From Psychrobacter sp. WY6 (GTDB lineage Bacteria; Pseudomonadota; Gammaproteobacteria; Pseudomonadales; Moraxellaceae): a stretch of DNA of 64,000 nt. Position numbers and translations under genes: made by a program. Where the stretch lies: assembly GCF_018448495.1 (NCBI RefSeq), contig NZ_CP049902.1, positions 248,001 through 312,000 on the forward strand, written 5' to 3'. The notes beneath the pieces were generated by a model. That model did not search any database and was not told where the DNA came from. It was given only the letters and a program-made list of their open reading frames with translations. Of the stretch, positions 35,682 through 47,035 are shown one piece after another (the first letter of the stretch is position 1; each line of letters opens with the position of its first letter).

Positions 35682-36053
35682 TTATTTTAGTTCAACAGTT
35701 GCACCAGCTTCTTCAAGTTTCTTTTTCAACTCTTCAGCTTCAGCTTTGTTAACGCCTTCTTTGATTGGAGCTGGAGCGCTTTCAACCAAATCTTTCGCTT
35801 CTTTCAAGCCAAGACCAGTAGCTTCACGTACGGCTTTAATTACGCCAACTTTCTTCTCGCCAAAGCTGGCAAGAACTACGTCAAACTCGTCTTTTTCTTC
35901 AGCAGCAGCAGCAGCAGGGCCAGCAGCAGCAGGTGCAGCAGCAACAGCAGCTGTTACGCCGAATTTTTCTTCCATAGCGCTGATTAATTCAACGATATCC
36001 ATTACTGACATTTCAGCGATTGCGTTTAACACGTCATCTTTAGATAGTGCCAT
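35682..36053 (-). CDS. rplL: 50S ribosomal protein L7/L12
   Basis: 123 residues. N-terminal dimerisation helices ([20 protein letters not shown]), an Ala-rich hinge ([17 protein letters not shown]), and the C-terminal domain that contacts elongation factors ([34 protein letters not shown]). Normal length. Follows rplJ by 126 bases. Confidence 0.98.
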
Positions 36054-36179
36054 GAGAACTCTCCGTTATCTGATAAAAATTAATTGATTTTAAAATCGCT
36101 TGGATTGCTTGCCAAATTTTCAAATAGTGTTGGCAGTAAAGTGCAATCGGCGATGTCAAAGTTACGTTAAAACAAGCAA

Positions 36180-36707
36180 TTATGCCGCTTCTTTTGCGTC
36201 TTTGATTGCTGCTACCGTGCGAACAAGCTTACTAGGAACAGCGTTCATAGTTTGAACAAGCTTGGTAACTGGTGCATTCATAGTAGCCATCAAGATAGAG
36301 ATTGCTTCGTCGCGAGTTGGTAGCTTCGATACGCGCTCTAGCTCTTCTGGACCATAAACAACACCACCAACTGATACCAATTTGGTCTCTAAAGCTTTGT
36401 GATCTTTACTGAACTCGAAAACAACTCGAGCAGCAGATCCCAAATCTTCCATAGAGAAAGCCAAAAGTAATGGACCAGTCATACGGTCTGACATGCTCTC
36501 AAACTTAGTGCCTTCAAACGCACGTTTTGCTAGGGTATTTTTTACCACTTTCAAAACGACGCCTTTTTCACGGGCTTGTTCGCGCAGCTTAGTAAGCTTT
36601 GCAACACCAATACCATGATATTCGGCAGCTACTGCTGAGTAAGCATTAGCAGCAACTTCAGACACTTCAGCCACAACTTGTTGTTTTTGCTCTAGCGTTA
36701 ATGCCAT
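36180..36707 (-). CDS. rplJ: 50S ribosomal protein L10
   Basis: 175 residues. Anchors the L7/L12 stalk to the ribosome and represses its own operon by binding the leader. QKQQVVAEVSEVAANAYS and KNTLAKRAFEGT are typical; the C-terminal helix (VRTVAAIKDAKEA) carries the L7/L12 binding sites. AAGGAG lies 7 bases upstream of the ATG at 36707. Confidence 0.98.
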   Translation of the reverse strand: MALTLEQKQQVVAEVSEVAANAYSAVAAEYHGIGVAKLTKLREQAREKGVVLKVVKNTLAKRAFEGTKFESMSDRMTGPLLLAFSMEDLGSAARVVFEFSKDHKALETKLVSVGGVVYGPEELERVSKLPTRDEAISILMATMNAPVTKLVQTMNAVPSKLVRTVAAIKDAKEAA

Positions 36708-36929
36708 AAGTTGACTCCTTTAATCTTATCAATCAGCTGAATATTTAATCATTTAAACCTAAGCTTTTAAGCATTGGCATTCAATAATTAAACGAATCGC
36801 TTAGACTGACTTGATACGACACGTTATCAGCATATTTATTAATAATAAATTTACTCATAACGACTGATTACGGCACCGTTATCAGAATGACATCAAGTGA
36901 TAGATTGAACTATCGGCTCTTATCAACAA

Positions 36930-37075
36930 CTGGGTGGGTCACCGTCTGCGTAGGACAATTGAGATTTTCATCTTTCGTCGATTAACAAAAGCAGCTCGTT
37001 GTTATTACTAATGATCCGAAAACAATTAATAAAAACGTAAAACTGCTTTCTACCTACGGTCTTAGACAGCATAGC
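36930..37075 (-). promoter_or_regulatory. Ribosomal protein L10 leader (rplJL autoregulation)
   Basis: On the minus strand, AGACCGTAGGTAG at the 5' side can pair with CCTACGCAGACGGT at the 3' side, enclosing an internal arm, and the 3' side ends in the conserved GACGGTGACCC. This is the layout of the L10-binding leader in gamma-proteobacteria. It lies about 220 bases upstream of rplJ. Known role: L10(L12)4 binds it and blocks translation of rplJ. Confidence 0.75.
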
Positions 37076-37114
37076 GTTTGCTACGCTGACCTAATTCTTT
37101 AAAATATTTTTGCA

Positions 37115-37143
37115 GCCTTTATTTAAAATCGTCAAATAAAGGC
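37115..37143 (-). promoter_or_regulatory. Stem-loop between rplA and rplJ
   Basis: GCCTTTATTT / AAATAAAGGC forms a perfect 10-bp stem with a 9-base loop, 11 bases after the rplA stop. No T run follows on the minus strand, so it is more likely an RNA end-protection or processing stem than a terminator. A TTGACG in the loop could be a -35 box for the rplJ promoter, but the -10 is unclear. Confidence 0.5.
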
Positions 37144-37153
37144 ACATATCTAA

Positions 37154-37852
37154 TTATTTTGCTGTGCGATATGGAACTGGATCAATACTTAGACCAGGAC
37201 CCATCGTGCTAGACAAGGTAATTTTCTTAATGAAAGTACCTTTAGAAGTAGCAGGCTTAGCACGTCTTAAATCTGCAATCAGTGCTTCAGCATTCTGGAT
37301 TACTTGCTCAGCAGTAAAACCAACTTGACCGATAGTCGTGTGGATGATACCTGCTTTGTCTACACGATACTGTGCTTGACCGGCTTTAGCGTTAGTAACC
37401 GCTTCAGCAACGTTAGGCGTAACCGTACCGACTTTAGGGTTAGGCATTAGACCACGTGGACCTAGGATAGTACCTAGTTGACCAACAACACGCATTGCAT
37501 CAGGAGCAGCAATAACGATATCAAAGTCCATGTTACCAGCTTTGATTGATTCTGCTAGGTCTTCAAAACCAACGATATCTGCACCAGCTTCTTTGGCGGC
37601 TTCAGCAGCACCTTGAGCAAATACAGCAACGCGTTTGGTTTTACCAGTACCAGCAGGTAAGTTAGTAGCGCCACGAACCACTTGATCAGATTTACGCGGG
37701 TCAACACCCAAGTTAATCGCAATATCAATTGACTCTTTGAATTTAAGAGGTGGTAAATCGTTTAGGATTTGAACCGCTTCTTCAACTGTATACTGCTTTT
37801 CATGTACGATACGGCTTTGAATTTCTTTTTGACGTTTGGTTAGCTTGCTCAT
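37154..37852 (-). CDS. rplA: 50S ribosomal protein L1
   Basis: 232 residues. [26 protein letters not shown] and [18 protein letters not shown] are signature stretches of L1, which binds 23S rRNA at the L1 stalk and represses rplKA translation. It starts one base after the end of rplK, so translation is probably coupled. Confidence 0.98.
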   Translation of the reverse strand: MSKLTKRQKEIQSRIVHEKQYTVEEAVQILNDLPPLKFKESIDIAINLGVDPRKSDQVVRGATNLPAGTGKTKRVAVFAQGAAEAAKEAGADIVGFEDLAESIKAGNMDFDIVIAAPDAMRVVGQLGTILGPRGLMPNPKVGTVTPNVAEAVTNAKAGQAQYRVDKAGIIHTTIGQVGFTAEQVIQNAEALIADLRRAKPATSKGTFIKKITLSSTMGPGLSIDPVPYRTAK

Positions 37853-38284
37853 TTACACACCCTCCACGGTAATACCCATTGAACGTGCAGTACCAGCGAT
37901 GGTACGAACAGCAGCATCAAGATCAGCAGCAGTTAAATCTGCATCTTTGGTCTTAACGATGTCTTCTAGTTGTGCACGGTCAACTTTACCGACTTTAGCG
38001 GTATTTGGTGTACCAGAACCTTTAGCGATACCAGCAGCCTTACGTAGTAAGTATGCAGCTGGTGGTGACTTCATGATGAAAGTAAAAGACTTATCGCTAT
38101 ATACAGTGATCTCAGTAGGAATCGGTAGACCCGGCTCTTGATTTGAGGTCGCAGCGTTAAATTCTTTACAGAACGCCATGATGTTCACGCCTTTTTGACC
38201 CAATGCTGGACCAATCGGTGGTGAAGGATTTGCTTTGCCTGCAGGGACTTGTAGTTTGATGTAACCATCAATCTTCTTAGCCAT
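37853..38284 (-). CDS. rplK: 50S ribosomal protein L11
   Basis: 143 residues. [36 protein letters not shown] and the C-terminal RNA-binding domain ([15 protein letters not shown]) are typical of L11, the GTPase-centre protein. Start ATG at 38284 with AGGAG upstream. nusG lies 92 bases upstream on the same strand. Confidence 0.98.
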   Translation of the reverse strand: MAKKIDGYIKLQVPAGKANPSPPIGPALGQKGVNIMAFCKEFNAATSNQEPGLPIPTEITVYSDKSFTFIMKSPPAAYLLRKAAGIAKGSGTPNTAKVGKVDRAQLEDIVKTKDADLTAADLDAAVRTIAGTARSMGITVEGV

Positions 38285-38375
38285 GATTTTCTCCTAAATG
38301 GGTAATAGCGCCAAATCAATGTGGTATAAACCTTATTGACTAACAGCTCCCCGGTTAATGAACTTTTTTGCTGAT

Positions 38376-38906
38376 TTAGTCTAGCTTTTCAACTTTACTA
38401 AATTCAAGCTCGACCTGAGTCGGTCGATTAAATACGTTTACGGTTAAATGTAGTTTAGACTTCTCGTAATCCACTTTTTCTACCAACCCTTTAAAGTCAG
38501 TAAATGGACCATCGATAACCAACAGCTCTTCGCCCGGCTCAAATAAAGTCTTAGGACGTGGGTCGGTTTCAGTCTGATTCAAACGGTTTAAAATACGATC
38601 CGCTTCTACTTGCGTAATTGGCGCTGGTGTTTCAGGTGTGCCACCGATGAAACCCATAATACGTGGGCACTCTTTAACAATGTGCCAAGTATTGTCGTTC
38701 ATTTCCATCTGGATCAATACATAACCTGGAAAGAACTTACGCTCACTCTTACGCTTTTTGCCGTCTTTCATTTCAACGACTTCTTCAGTAGGAACCAATA
38801 CGTCACCGAATGATTCAGCGAAGTCACTACGATTAATACGATCAGTTAATGAACGCTGTACTTGCTTTTCATATCCTGAAAACGCTTGGACAATATACCA
38901 ACGCAT
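38376..38906 (-). CDS. nusG: Transcription antitermination factor NusG
   Basis: 176 residues from the ATG at 38906 ([17 protein letters not shown]), chosen because AGGAG lies 7 bases upstream and the family starts there; the longer frame upstream adds 15 unrelated residues. The NGN domain ([23 protein letters not shown]) binds RNA polymerase and the KOW domain ([19 protein letters not shown]) binds Rho or S10. secE is immediately upstream. Confidence 0.97.
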   Translation of the reverse strand: MRWYIVQAFSGYEKQVQRSLTDRINRSDFAESFGDVLVPTEEVVEMKDGKKRKSERKFFPGYVLIQMEMNDNTWHIVKECPRIMGFIGGTPETPAPITQVEADRILNRLNQTETDPRPKTLFEPGEELLVIDGPFTDFKGLVEKVDYEKSKLHLTVNVFNRPTQVELEFSKVEKLD

Positions 38907-38963
38907 ATCACGCTCCTGATCATTATAAGTAAATTTTGGGGTAAGACTCACTAATACGTGCGA

Positions 38964-39452
38964 CTAACCAATAAAGATGCCAACGAACCAATTGAAAAAG
39001 TTATCTAATAACCAAACCAGAAAACCAACAATGGCAATCATGACAATGACCTGCCAGGTATATTGAAACGTTTCATCCTTACCTGGCCATGTCACTCGGC
39101 GCAATTCAACAGCAGCGTCTTTTAATAATATTTTAAAAGCGCGGCCTTGATGCGTTAATGCCAAGCATACTAAGGCGAATACAATAAGGGCAATGATAAT
39201 ACCAATACGTACCCAGATATCATTGGCAGGTTGCCAATAGCCAGGTAAATACTGATTAACTAACGTCGCCCCGATTAATACTGCTGCGGCAAGTAGCCAC
39301 AGTACCACATCTTTTATTGAGCCTGTCTTAGCCACTTCAACAGCAGTTGTTTGATTGCCCGCTGAGATGTGCTTACCTTTAGACAGCATTCCACCAGCAC
39401 CCGCCTTGGCATCAGATAACTTAGTCTCGAGGTTATCTTGATCATTGCTCAT
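38964..39452 (-). CDS. secE: Preprotein translocase subunit SecE
   Basis: 162 residues with three membrane segments (about 47-66, 81-99, 134-157), like E. coli SecE and unlike the short single-pass form. The conserved amphipathic helix before the last segment (ELRRVTWPGKDETFQYT) is the essential part that clamps SecY. The N-terminus is longer and more polar than in E. coli. Upstream of nusG and downstream of tRNA-Trp. Confidence 0.96.
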   Translation of the reverse strand: MSNDQDNLETKLSDAKAGAGGMLSKGKHISAGNQTTAVEVAKTGSIKDVVLWLLAAAVLIGATLVNQYLPGYWQPANDIWVRIGIIIALIVFALVCLALTHQGRAFKILLKDAAVELRRVTWPGKDETFQYTWQVIVMIAIVGFLVWLLDNFFNWFVGIFIG

Positions 39453-39503
39453 AAAGAACTCGCTTCGGAGATGGTGAGGTATAACAAAGATGTGATAAGA
39501 AGA

Positions 39504-39579
39504 TGGCAGGCGATGTAGGACTCGAACCTACAACCCTCGGTTTTGGAGACCGATGCTCTACCAATTGAGCCAATCGCCT
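39504..39579 (-). tRNA. trnW: tRNA-Trp (anticodon CCA)
   Basis: On the minus strand a 76-base cloverleaf: acceptor AGGCGAT / ATCGCCT, anticodon loop CTCCAAA with anticodon CCA, T-arm GTAGGTTCGAGTCCTAC, discriminator G and an encoded CCA end. It is probably co-transcribed with secE-nusG, as in E. coli. Confidence 0.97.
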
Positions 39580-39597
39580 ATGGGTGTAAAGGACAGC

Positions 39598-39625
39598 ATT
39601 ATACAATATTTGATATAAAATGCAA
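39598..39625 (-). promoter_or_regulatory. Sigma-70 promoter for tRNA-Trp-secE-nusG
   Basis: TTGCAT, 16 bases, TATAAT on the minus strand, about 19 bases upstream of the tRNA 5' end. The -10 box is perfect. Confidence 0.8.
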
Positions 39626-39886
39626 GCCTTTAGCGGTAAAATTATCACTTTACCTAGTTTTACTCTTATTTGAATGTGCTATTGAATCATCATTACTTTA
39701 ACAAAATGAAGATACAAGCGACTAATAAGAAGCAGCGTTAATATAGCAAGCTCCGCTAAGAATTACAATAGATGGGAAAGTAAATTATAAACGTTATAGA
39801 TATAACTGGCTAATCATGTTGGCTAAGATAACAAAAGGTTTGATCATACTACCGAAGAATAACCATATTTCCCGATCATTTTATCT
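39626..39886. other. Gap between the tRNA-Trp promoter and the tuf terminator
   Basis: AT-rich sequence without ORFs or clear structure. With the promoter and terminator on its sides it makes up the tRNA-Trp to tuf gap of 378 bases. The tyrU-glyT-thrT tRNA cluster that precedes tufB in enterics is not here. Confidence 0.5.
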
Positions 39887-39920
39887 AAAAAAAGCCACCC
39901 TTAAACAAGGATGGCTTTTT
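39887..39920 (-). terminator. Terminator after tuf
   Basis: On the minus strand AAAAAGCCATCCTT / AAGGGTGGCTTTTT (one G-T pair) with a short loop and a T run, 38 bases after the tuf stop. Confidence 0.9.
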
Positions 39921-39957
39921 ATGACTAACTTACAAGCTCATTACTGAGACTGATAGA

Positions 39958-41148
<1,191 letters not shown>

Positions 41149-41263
41149 GGGTATTTCCTCTTTTTTTGGGGTCAAATGCTAAGCTCGTATAAATACGATA
41201 ACAAAGACGATCTTGACCACATTAAGATAATTGTTAAAAGGGTACACATACTAATGTGCAGAT

Positions 41264-41291
41264 ATTATAAGAAAATCACCGCCAATAACAA
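41264..41291 (-). promoter_or_regulatory. Sigma-70 promoter for tuf
   Basis: TTGTTA, 16 bases, TATAAT on the minus strand, about 115 bases before the tuf start. This implies tuf can be expressed apart from the rpsL-rpsG-fusA transcript. Confidence 0.75.
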
Positions 41292-41372
41292 GTCTTTTAA
41301 CCAATTATTGGCGTATTCTTCTATGACAACATAGAGATAATAGCTACATTGTCATATTTAATAGACGATTAC

Positions 41373-43499
41373 TTACTCGTCATCATCTTTATTGTTGAAT
41401 TTAGAGATGATGTCAGCAGCAACTGATTTTGGAATCTCAGCGTACTTTTGGAATTCCATTGAATAAGTAGCACGGCCTTGTGACATTGAGCGCATTTGTG
41501 TGGCATAACCAAACATTTCTGCTAATGGCACTTCGGCACGGATCTGCTTAGTACCGCCAGGTAGGTCTTCCATACCCTGTACCAAACCACGACGACGGTT
41601 AAGATCGCCCATGATATCGCCCATATAATCTTCAGGCGTTTCAACTTCAACTTTCATGATTGGCTCAAGTAGCGCTGGATCTGCTGCCATGAAGCCTTTT
41701 CTGAATGCCATAGAACCAGCCATCTTAAATGATAGCTCATCCGAATCGACGTCATGATAAGAACCGTCATACAAGGTCGCTTTTACGCCAACCACTGGAT
41801 AACCAGCAAGTACGCCATTTTTCATGCGTTCTCGGATACCTTTATCAACAGCACCATGGAATTCTTTCGGTACAGTACCACCAACAACTTCTTCAGCGAA
41901 TTCATATTCAGTATCGCCTGCTGGATCAAGTGGCTCAAGACGTAACCAAACGTGACCGAATTTACCACGACCACCAGTCTGACGTACGAATTTGCCTTCT
42001 TGCTCAACCGTGTTACGAATCGTTTCACGATAAGCAACCTGCGGCGCACCGATGTTCGCTTCAACGTTAAACTCACGCTTCATACGATCAACAAGAATCT
42101 CTAGATGCAGCTCACCCATACCACTGATGATCGTCTGACCAGACTCTTCGTCAGTATGTACACGGAACGATGGATCTTCTTTCGCCAAACGACCTAAAGC
42201 GATTGACATTCTTTCTTGGTCAGCTTTGGTCTTAGGTTCAACCGCTAAGCTGATAACTGGATCTGGGAATTCCATGCGCTCAAGCGTGATAACATTTTGC
42301 TCATCACATAGCGTATCACCAGTCGTTACGTCTTTCATGCCGACCAATGCAGCGATATCACCAGTACGGATTTCTTGCAACTCTTCTTGAGAGTTAGCCA
42401 TCATCTGTACAATACGACCAACGCGCTCACGCTTCATTTTGACTGGGTTATAAACACTGCTGCCTTGCGTTAAAACACCTGAATAAACACGAACGAAGGT
42501 TAAGTTACCAACGAATTTGTCATTCATGATTTTAAATGCTAAAGCTGAGAATGGCGCTTCATCTGAAGCTTCACGAGTGCCTTCAGTTTCATCTTTGTCA
42601 TCAAGGATACCTTTAATAGCAGGTACATCCATTGGTGCTGGAAGATACTGAATAACCGCATCCAACATCTTTTGTACACCTTTGTTCTTAAAGGCAGTAC
42701 CACAAAGTAATGGAATGATTTGGTTATCAATAGTCAATTGACGAATAGCAACGTTGATCTGCTCTACAGACAACTCGCCATTTTCTAGATACTCATTCAT
42801 CAATTCTTCTGTTGCTTCAGCCGCATTTTCTACAAGAATCTCACGATACTCTTCTGCTTTTTCTTGTAATTCAGCTGGGATTTCGCGCTCTTCAAACTCC
42901 ATACCTTGAGATGCTTCATCCCAATAAAGAGCTTTCATCGTAACTAGATCGATAACGCCTTCGAAATCATCTTCTTTACCAATTGGAATAACCAATGGCA
43001 CAGGATTACCGCCTAGACGAGTTTTGATCTGCTCAATAACACGATAGAAATCAGCGCCAACGCGATCCATTTTGTTTACAAATGCAAGACGTGGAACTTT
43101 ATATTTATTTGCCTGACGCCATACGGTCTCAGACTGTGGCTGAACGCCGCCTACTGCACAGTAAACCATGCAAGCGCCATCAAGTACACGCATAGAACGT
43201 TCAACTTCGATCGTGAAGTCAACGTGACCTGGGGTGTCAATGATGTTGATACGATGTTCGTCAAACTGTTTTGCCATACCTGACCAAAAACAAGTCGTCG
43301 CTGCTGAGGTAATAGTAATACCGCGCTCTTGTTCTTGCTCCATCCAGTCCATAGTGGCTGCGCCATCATGTACTTCACCAAGTTTGTGACTAACACCGGT
43401 ATAAAATAAAACACGCTCAGTAGTGGTTGTCTTACCAGCATCGATGTGCGCTGAGATACCAATGTTGCGATAGCGTTTTAGGGGAGTTTTACGAGCCAT
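41373..43499 (-). CDS. fusA: Elongation factor G
   Basis: 708 residues. GTPase motifs [23 protein letters not shown] and [10 protein letters not shown], then domains II-V ([35 protein letters not shown]). Drives translocation and, with RRF, ribosome recycling. Slightly longer than the E. coli protein. The start ATG at 43499 has AGGA upstream. No frame breaks. Confidence 0.98.
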   Translation of the reverse strand: MARKTPLKRYRNIGISAHIDAGKTTTTERVLFYTGVSHKLGEVHDGAATMDWMEQEQERGITITSAATTCFWSGMAKQFDEHRINIIDTPGHVDFTIEVERSMRVLDGACMVYCAVGGVQPQSETVWRQANKYKVPRLAFVNKMDRVGADFYRVIEQIKTRLGGNPVPLVIPIGKEDDFEGVIDLVTMKALYWDEASQGMEFEEREIPAELQEKAEEYREILVENAAEATEELMNEYLENGELSVEQINVAIRQLTIDNQIIPLLCGTAFKNKGVQKMLDAVIQYLPAPMDVPAIKGILDDKDETEGTREASDEAPFSALAFKIMNDKFVGNLTFVRVYSGVLTQGSSVYNPVKMKRERVGRIVQMMANSQEELQEIRTGDIAALVGMKDVTTGDTLCDEQNVITLERMEFPDPVISLAVEPKTKADQERMSIALGRLAKEDPSFRVHTDEESGQTIISGMGELHLEILVDRMKREFNVEANIGAPQVAYRETIRNTVEQEGKFVRQTGGRGKFGHVWLRLEPLDPAGDTEYEFAEEVVGGTVPKEFHGAVDKGIRERMKNGVLAGYPVVGVKATLYDGSYHDVDSDELSFKMAGSMAFRKGFMAADPALLEPIMKVEVETPEDYMGDIMGDLNRRRGLVQGMEDLPGGTKQIRAEVPLAEMFGYATQMRSMSQGRATYSMEFQKYAEIPKSVAADIISKFNNKDDDE

Positions 43500-43842
43500 A
43501 GTGTTTTCCTAGGAAAAGTCGTGTATATAATAATGTATTGTGTCTCTACCTCATACTCTATGACAAAGCGGTCAGCTTCATATTACTTACTGATTATTAA
43601 GCCTAATACGGACAAAAAAAGCAAATACTAAGAATAGTGCGGCATCAGATTTGGGATGCTCTCTTGTGACAAGCATACTTAATTAAGAGAGACATCTTGA
43701 TAGATGTCCGCCATCTCGTTGTTGATAGTCAAAAACTACTTACAACAAGATAAACGATGGCGGCAATCAATAGAATAAATAACAATGTAAGATTAGCTGA
43801 CTTCAGCCAGCTAATCTAAAGCTACTACTAATAAACAGTAGC
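43500..43842. other. 343-base fusA-rpsG gap with several inverted repeats
   Basis: Holds a perfect 10-bp stem AGATTAGCTG / CAGCTAATCT at 43790-43817, a GCTACT/AGTAGC pair at 43821-43842 just after the rpsG stop, and a wider inverted repeat CCGCCAT / ATGGCGG at 43708-43714 and 43757-43763. No T runs follow, so they look like RNA folds between cistrons rather than terminators. In E. coli the equivalent gap is under 100 bases (general knowledge). Confidence 0.55.
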
Positions 43843-44316
43843 TTAGAAGCGGTAATGAGAGAACGCTTTGTTAGCATCTGCCATGCGGTGAACTTCGTCA
43901 CGCTTTTTCATAGCAGCGCCTTTGCCATCAGCAGCATCATTCAATTCGCCAGCCAAACGCAAAGCCATTGATTTTTCAGAACGCTTAGCAGCAGCTTCAG
44001 CTAACCAACGCATAGCCAAGGCAGTACGACGGGAGGGGCGTACTTCCATTGGTACTTGGTAGGTTGCACCACCAACGCGGCGAGCTTTCACTTCTACCAT
44101 TGGGCGTACATTTTCTAAAACTTCTTCGAAGAAAGATACTGGATCTTCGATTTTACGTTTTTCGCTTACTGTTTCAAGTGCACCGTAAACGATACGCTCA
44201 GCAGTAGATTTTTTACCATGACTCATTACATGGTTGATGAATTTTGCAACAGTTTGGCTACCAAACTTAGGATCCGGTAGGATCTCACGGGTAGCAACGA
44301 CGCGACGTCTTGGCAT
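43843..44316 (-). CDS. rpsG: 30S ribosomal protein S7
   Basis: 157 residues from the ATG at 44316 ([20 protein letters not shown]), with AAGGA upstream; the 17 extra upstream codons are leader. [20 protein letters not shown] and [17 protein letters not shown] are the S7 signatures. Nucleates assembly of the 30S head and represses the str operon. Confidence 0.97.
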   Translation of the reverse strand: MPRRRVVATREILPDPKFGSQTVAKFINHVMSHGKKSTAERIVYGALETVSEKRKIEDPVSFFEEVLENVRPMVEVKARRVGGATYQVPMEVRPSRRTALAMRWLAEAAAKRSEKSMALRLAGELNDAADGKGAAMKKRDEVHRMADANKAFSHYRF

Positions 44317-44522
44317 AATAAATATCCTTTTCTTCAGGAGTGTCTGACATTCACAATCTCGCACCAATTAATATTGGATGGCGTTATATCGAGTTGTCAG
44401 TCAGCCTTACTGCACGGCGGTATGTTTTAACAGTGAATTACTAATTTAATAATACTGTCAACACCAGACCCATGCACAGTTAATGTTTGGTATAAAAAAG
44501 CTTAGCTAATAACGATTAGTTA

Positions 44523-44897
44523 TTAAACTTTAGGCTTCTTAGCACCATATTTAGAGCGACCTTGCTTACGGTCTTTAACGCCTGCGCAATCTAATGCACC
44601 ACGAACGGTGTGATAACGTACACCTGGTAGATCTTTTACACGACCACCACGGATAAGAACAACACTGTGCTCTTGTAGGTTATGACCTTCGCCGCCGATA
44701 TAGCTTGATACTTCATAACCTGAAGTCAAACGTACACGACATACTTTACGCATGGCCGAGTTAGGTTTTTTAGGGGTAGTAGTATATACGCGAGTACATA
44801 CACCACGACGTTGTGGGCACGCTTCCAACGCAGGAACTTTTGACTTTTCCTTGATGGTTTTGCGACCTTTACGAATCAATTGGTTAGTTGTTGCCAT
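44523..44897 (-). CDS. rpsL: 30S ribosomal protein S12
   Basis: 124 residues from the ATG at 44897 ([20 protein letters not shown]), chosen over a longer frame because the family starts here and a GGATGCCTC ribosome-binding region precedes it. [15 protein letters not shown] and [14 protein letters not shown] carry wild-type lysines at the positions where streptomycin resistance arises (Lys43, Lys88). First gene of the str operon. Confidence 0.97.
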   Translation of the reverse strand: MATTNQLIRKGRKTIKEKSKVPALEACPQRRGVCTRVYTTTPKKPNSAMRKVCRVRLTSGYEVSSYIGGEGHNLQEHSVVLIRGGRVKDLPGVRYHTVRGALDCAGVKDRKQGRSKYGAKKPKV

Positions 44898-44999
44898 GAG
44901 GCATCCTTCTCCCGTTTGGTATAAAACAAAAAATGGGGAAACGCACCATCCATCTGACTTTAACGACAGATTTTGGTACACCCATTTTTAGGACAGTGT

Positions 45000-45028
45000 A
45001 TTATAAAGAGTTGTTGCTGCTATTTCAA
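45000..45028 (-). promoter_or_regulatory. Sigma-70 promoter of the str operon (rpsL-rpsG-fusA)
   Basis: TTGAAA, exactly 17 bases, TATAAT on the minus strand, about 100 bases before rpsL. This is the best promoter match in the window. Confidence 0.88.
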
Positions 45029-45351
45029 CCACTTATGCGTGATTGCACTTTACAACATTTGATAGATATGCATTCACCCTACTACTATAACACTTTATCT
45101 ATTTTTAGTTAAAAATCAGCTAAAAAGTAGATTGTCATACAGTATATCGAAAGTAGCGTCACGAACGATTTAAATAAGATGTTTGACTATAAATAAATAG
45201 CAATTTATAAGTACTAAATGGCGATATTATCTTGTTTTTCAAGAGAAAGACACTATCGCCAAAATTAGTAGTAGATATCCAGCTCATAATCCTTCTATGA
45301 TATAAGCTAGCTTAAGACAGAAGGTACTTAAGTCTGATTATTTAGACGCCC
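45029..45351. other. 323-base gap between the str promoter and the EcsC-like gene
   Basis: No ORF. Contains an inverted repeat GGCGATA / TATCGCC at 45220-45226 and 45254-45260, of unknown meaning. Confidence 0.45.
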
Positions 45352-46543
45352 TTATTTGCTTTTCTTGTTAGCCGTCTTGTTTGATTTGCTGTCAGAGGAT
45401 TTGTTCTGACTGCCTTGCTTGTCATTGTTGTCATTGTCGTTTTTCTGCGTTTCTTTCACGATCTTTTCATCAGCTTCTTGATGGTTGTTTTTTTCTTCAG
45501 CAGTGTCTTTCTTGCTATCGGTATCCTTGCTTGACTCTTTCTCAACATCTTGCTGCTTGTCATTGTCAGCTGTTTTGTTTACCTTAGCTTCATTACCGCT
45601 ATCATCAGTGATTGCACGATTGGCAAGTTTGGCTTCTGGGGCAAAAGTCGCTTGAGCCACGCCAATCACTTCATCAATGAGCTGGCTGTTGTAGCGCATA
45701 CCAACGATAACAGCGGTAACTGGTAAGAATTTGCGTATCCATGTTAAATTGATTTTATCCAAGTCTATACCGACCTGACTGGCAATACTGTCAACTTGTT
45801 CTGCATAAAAGTTGACGTTTTTATCCTTTAGACCTAGGTTTTTTAGCTCATTATGTAGACCACTGCTTTGGGCATTATCCAATAAACCTTTGCCGATACC
45901 AATACCTGCTAGCAGCTTGTTTTTCTTGCATCTTACTAAGGTCAGCATTTGCTAGCAACTCATAAGCCATCTTGACGCCTTGCTTACCTGTAAGGGGTTT
46001 ATTGTAGACAGCACCCAACTGATAGACGGTACGTAACGATACCAATAAAAGCCAAAGTGTATCAGCCAGTAAACCAGGAAGCCCAGCCAAACCTGTTAAG
46101 CCCCCTATCGTTGCCAATGCACGGTTTTGATTGGCGATATCAGTGGCTAATGCATAACGCTCTTCATCATCTAAGCTTGCGATATTGGCGAAACGATGCT
46201 CATTAGGTAAATCAATCTGACTCCAGTTAGAAGCAAGGTTTGCCACTTGTGCAAAAGCGCCATCGACCGTCGACTGAAAAAAACTGTTTGGCACTACTTT
46301 TTTGGCATATTTACCATAAGTGGCAAAACGTGGCCCTAACAATTGCTGAGTGGCTTTCAACGTTTGCTCACGGAATAAATCCTGCTGATAGTCTTCATCG
46401 CCTAAGTTAACTGCTTTGTATTGACGCGGTTTTCCCGTCTTAGCATTCATGCTATCAATCATAGCGCCCATGCGCTCTAGATTATTGCGAGTAAAAGAGC
46501 CAACGGTAGTGATACCTTTAGAGAGAGTGCTACGCTTCGCCAT
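45352..46543 (-). CDS. EcsC-family protein with a long charged tail, one frameshift in this sequence
   Basis: About 397 residues. The central region (DGAFAQVANLASNW, ALATIGGLTGLAGLPGLLADTLWLLLVSLRTVYQLGAVY) and later IDLDKINLTWIRKFLPVTAVIVGMRYN are typical of EcsC-domain proteins, which have amphipathic or membrane-associated helices and no firm function in proteobacteria. The frame breaks at about 45922 in an A-run: KMQEKQ should continue NKLLAGIGIGKGLLDN with one more A. The last ~75 residues are a Lys/Asp/Glu/Asn-rich low-complexity tail (KDTDSKKDTAEEKNN, KNDNDNNDKQGSQNKSS), unusual for the family. The ATG at 46543 starts MAKRSTLSKGITTVGSF. It appears monocistronic. Confidence 0.75.
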
Positions 46544-47035
46544 CGTGATGTCCTTAATGTGATGAGTTTTTGTTTTATTGTAAGCGATTTATAATAATAG
46601 ATGTGCCATTCTAGTCAATCACTATAATCGATGTCAGTGCGAACAATGTTATCGCAATCACAAATTTTGTATCCAAAAGTATCACTTGATGTATGATTGA
46701 TAACATCTTATAAGTGTCTTCAAGCAAATAGTCTTTTTAGATTGCTTTAGACAGCAAGCGCGATTTTGTCGTTATTTTGCACTTGTACAAAGATTTTGAA
46801 CGCTCGATAAGTTATCATGTGCCATAACTCACAGTACACTTGTACTTCTATTTATAAGTAGTTATTACTTATAAATAATCAGTTACCAAGCATATAGTCT
46901 TACTATAATCATCACAATGATTGTAAAATGAGACTTTAACGCTCAACATACCCTAATATTAAATAATAGAAATACATACTTAAAAACGATTATTAAAAAT
47001 AATTGTGAAAAATCGTTACTCATAAGGAATAGAAT
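46544..47035. other. 492-base divergent region between the EcsC-like gene and fabB
   Basis: Very AT-rich and without ORFs. It must hold promoters for both genes. A ribosome binding site AAGGAATAG directly precedes fabB. I see no clear operator. Confidence 0.5.

Noticed and set aside
35656..36087. Plus-strand ORF of 143 residues over rplL
   Set aside because: Antisense of the Ala/Glu-rich rplL; no independent evidence.
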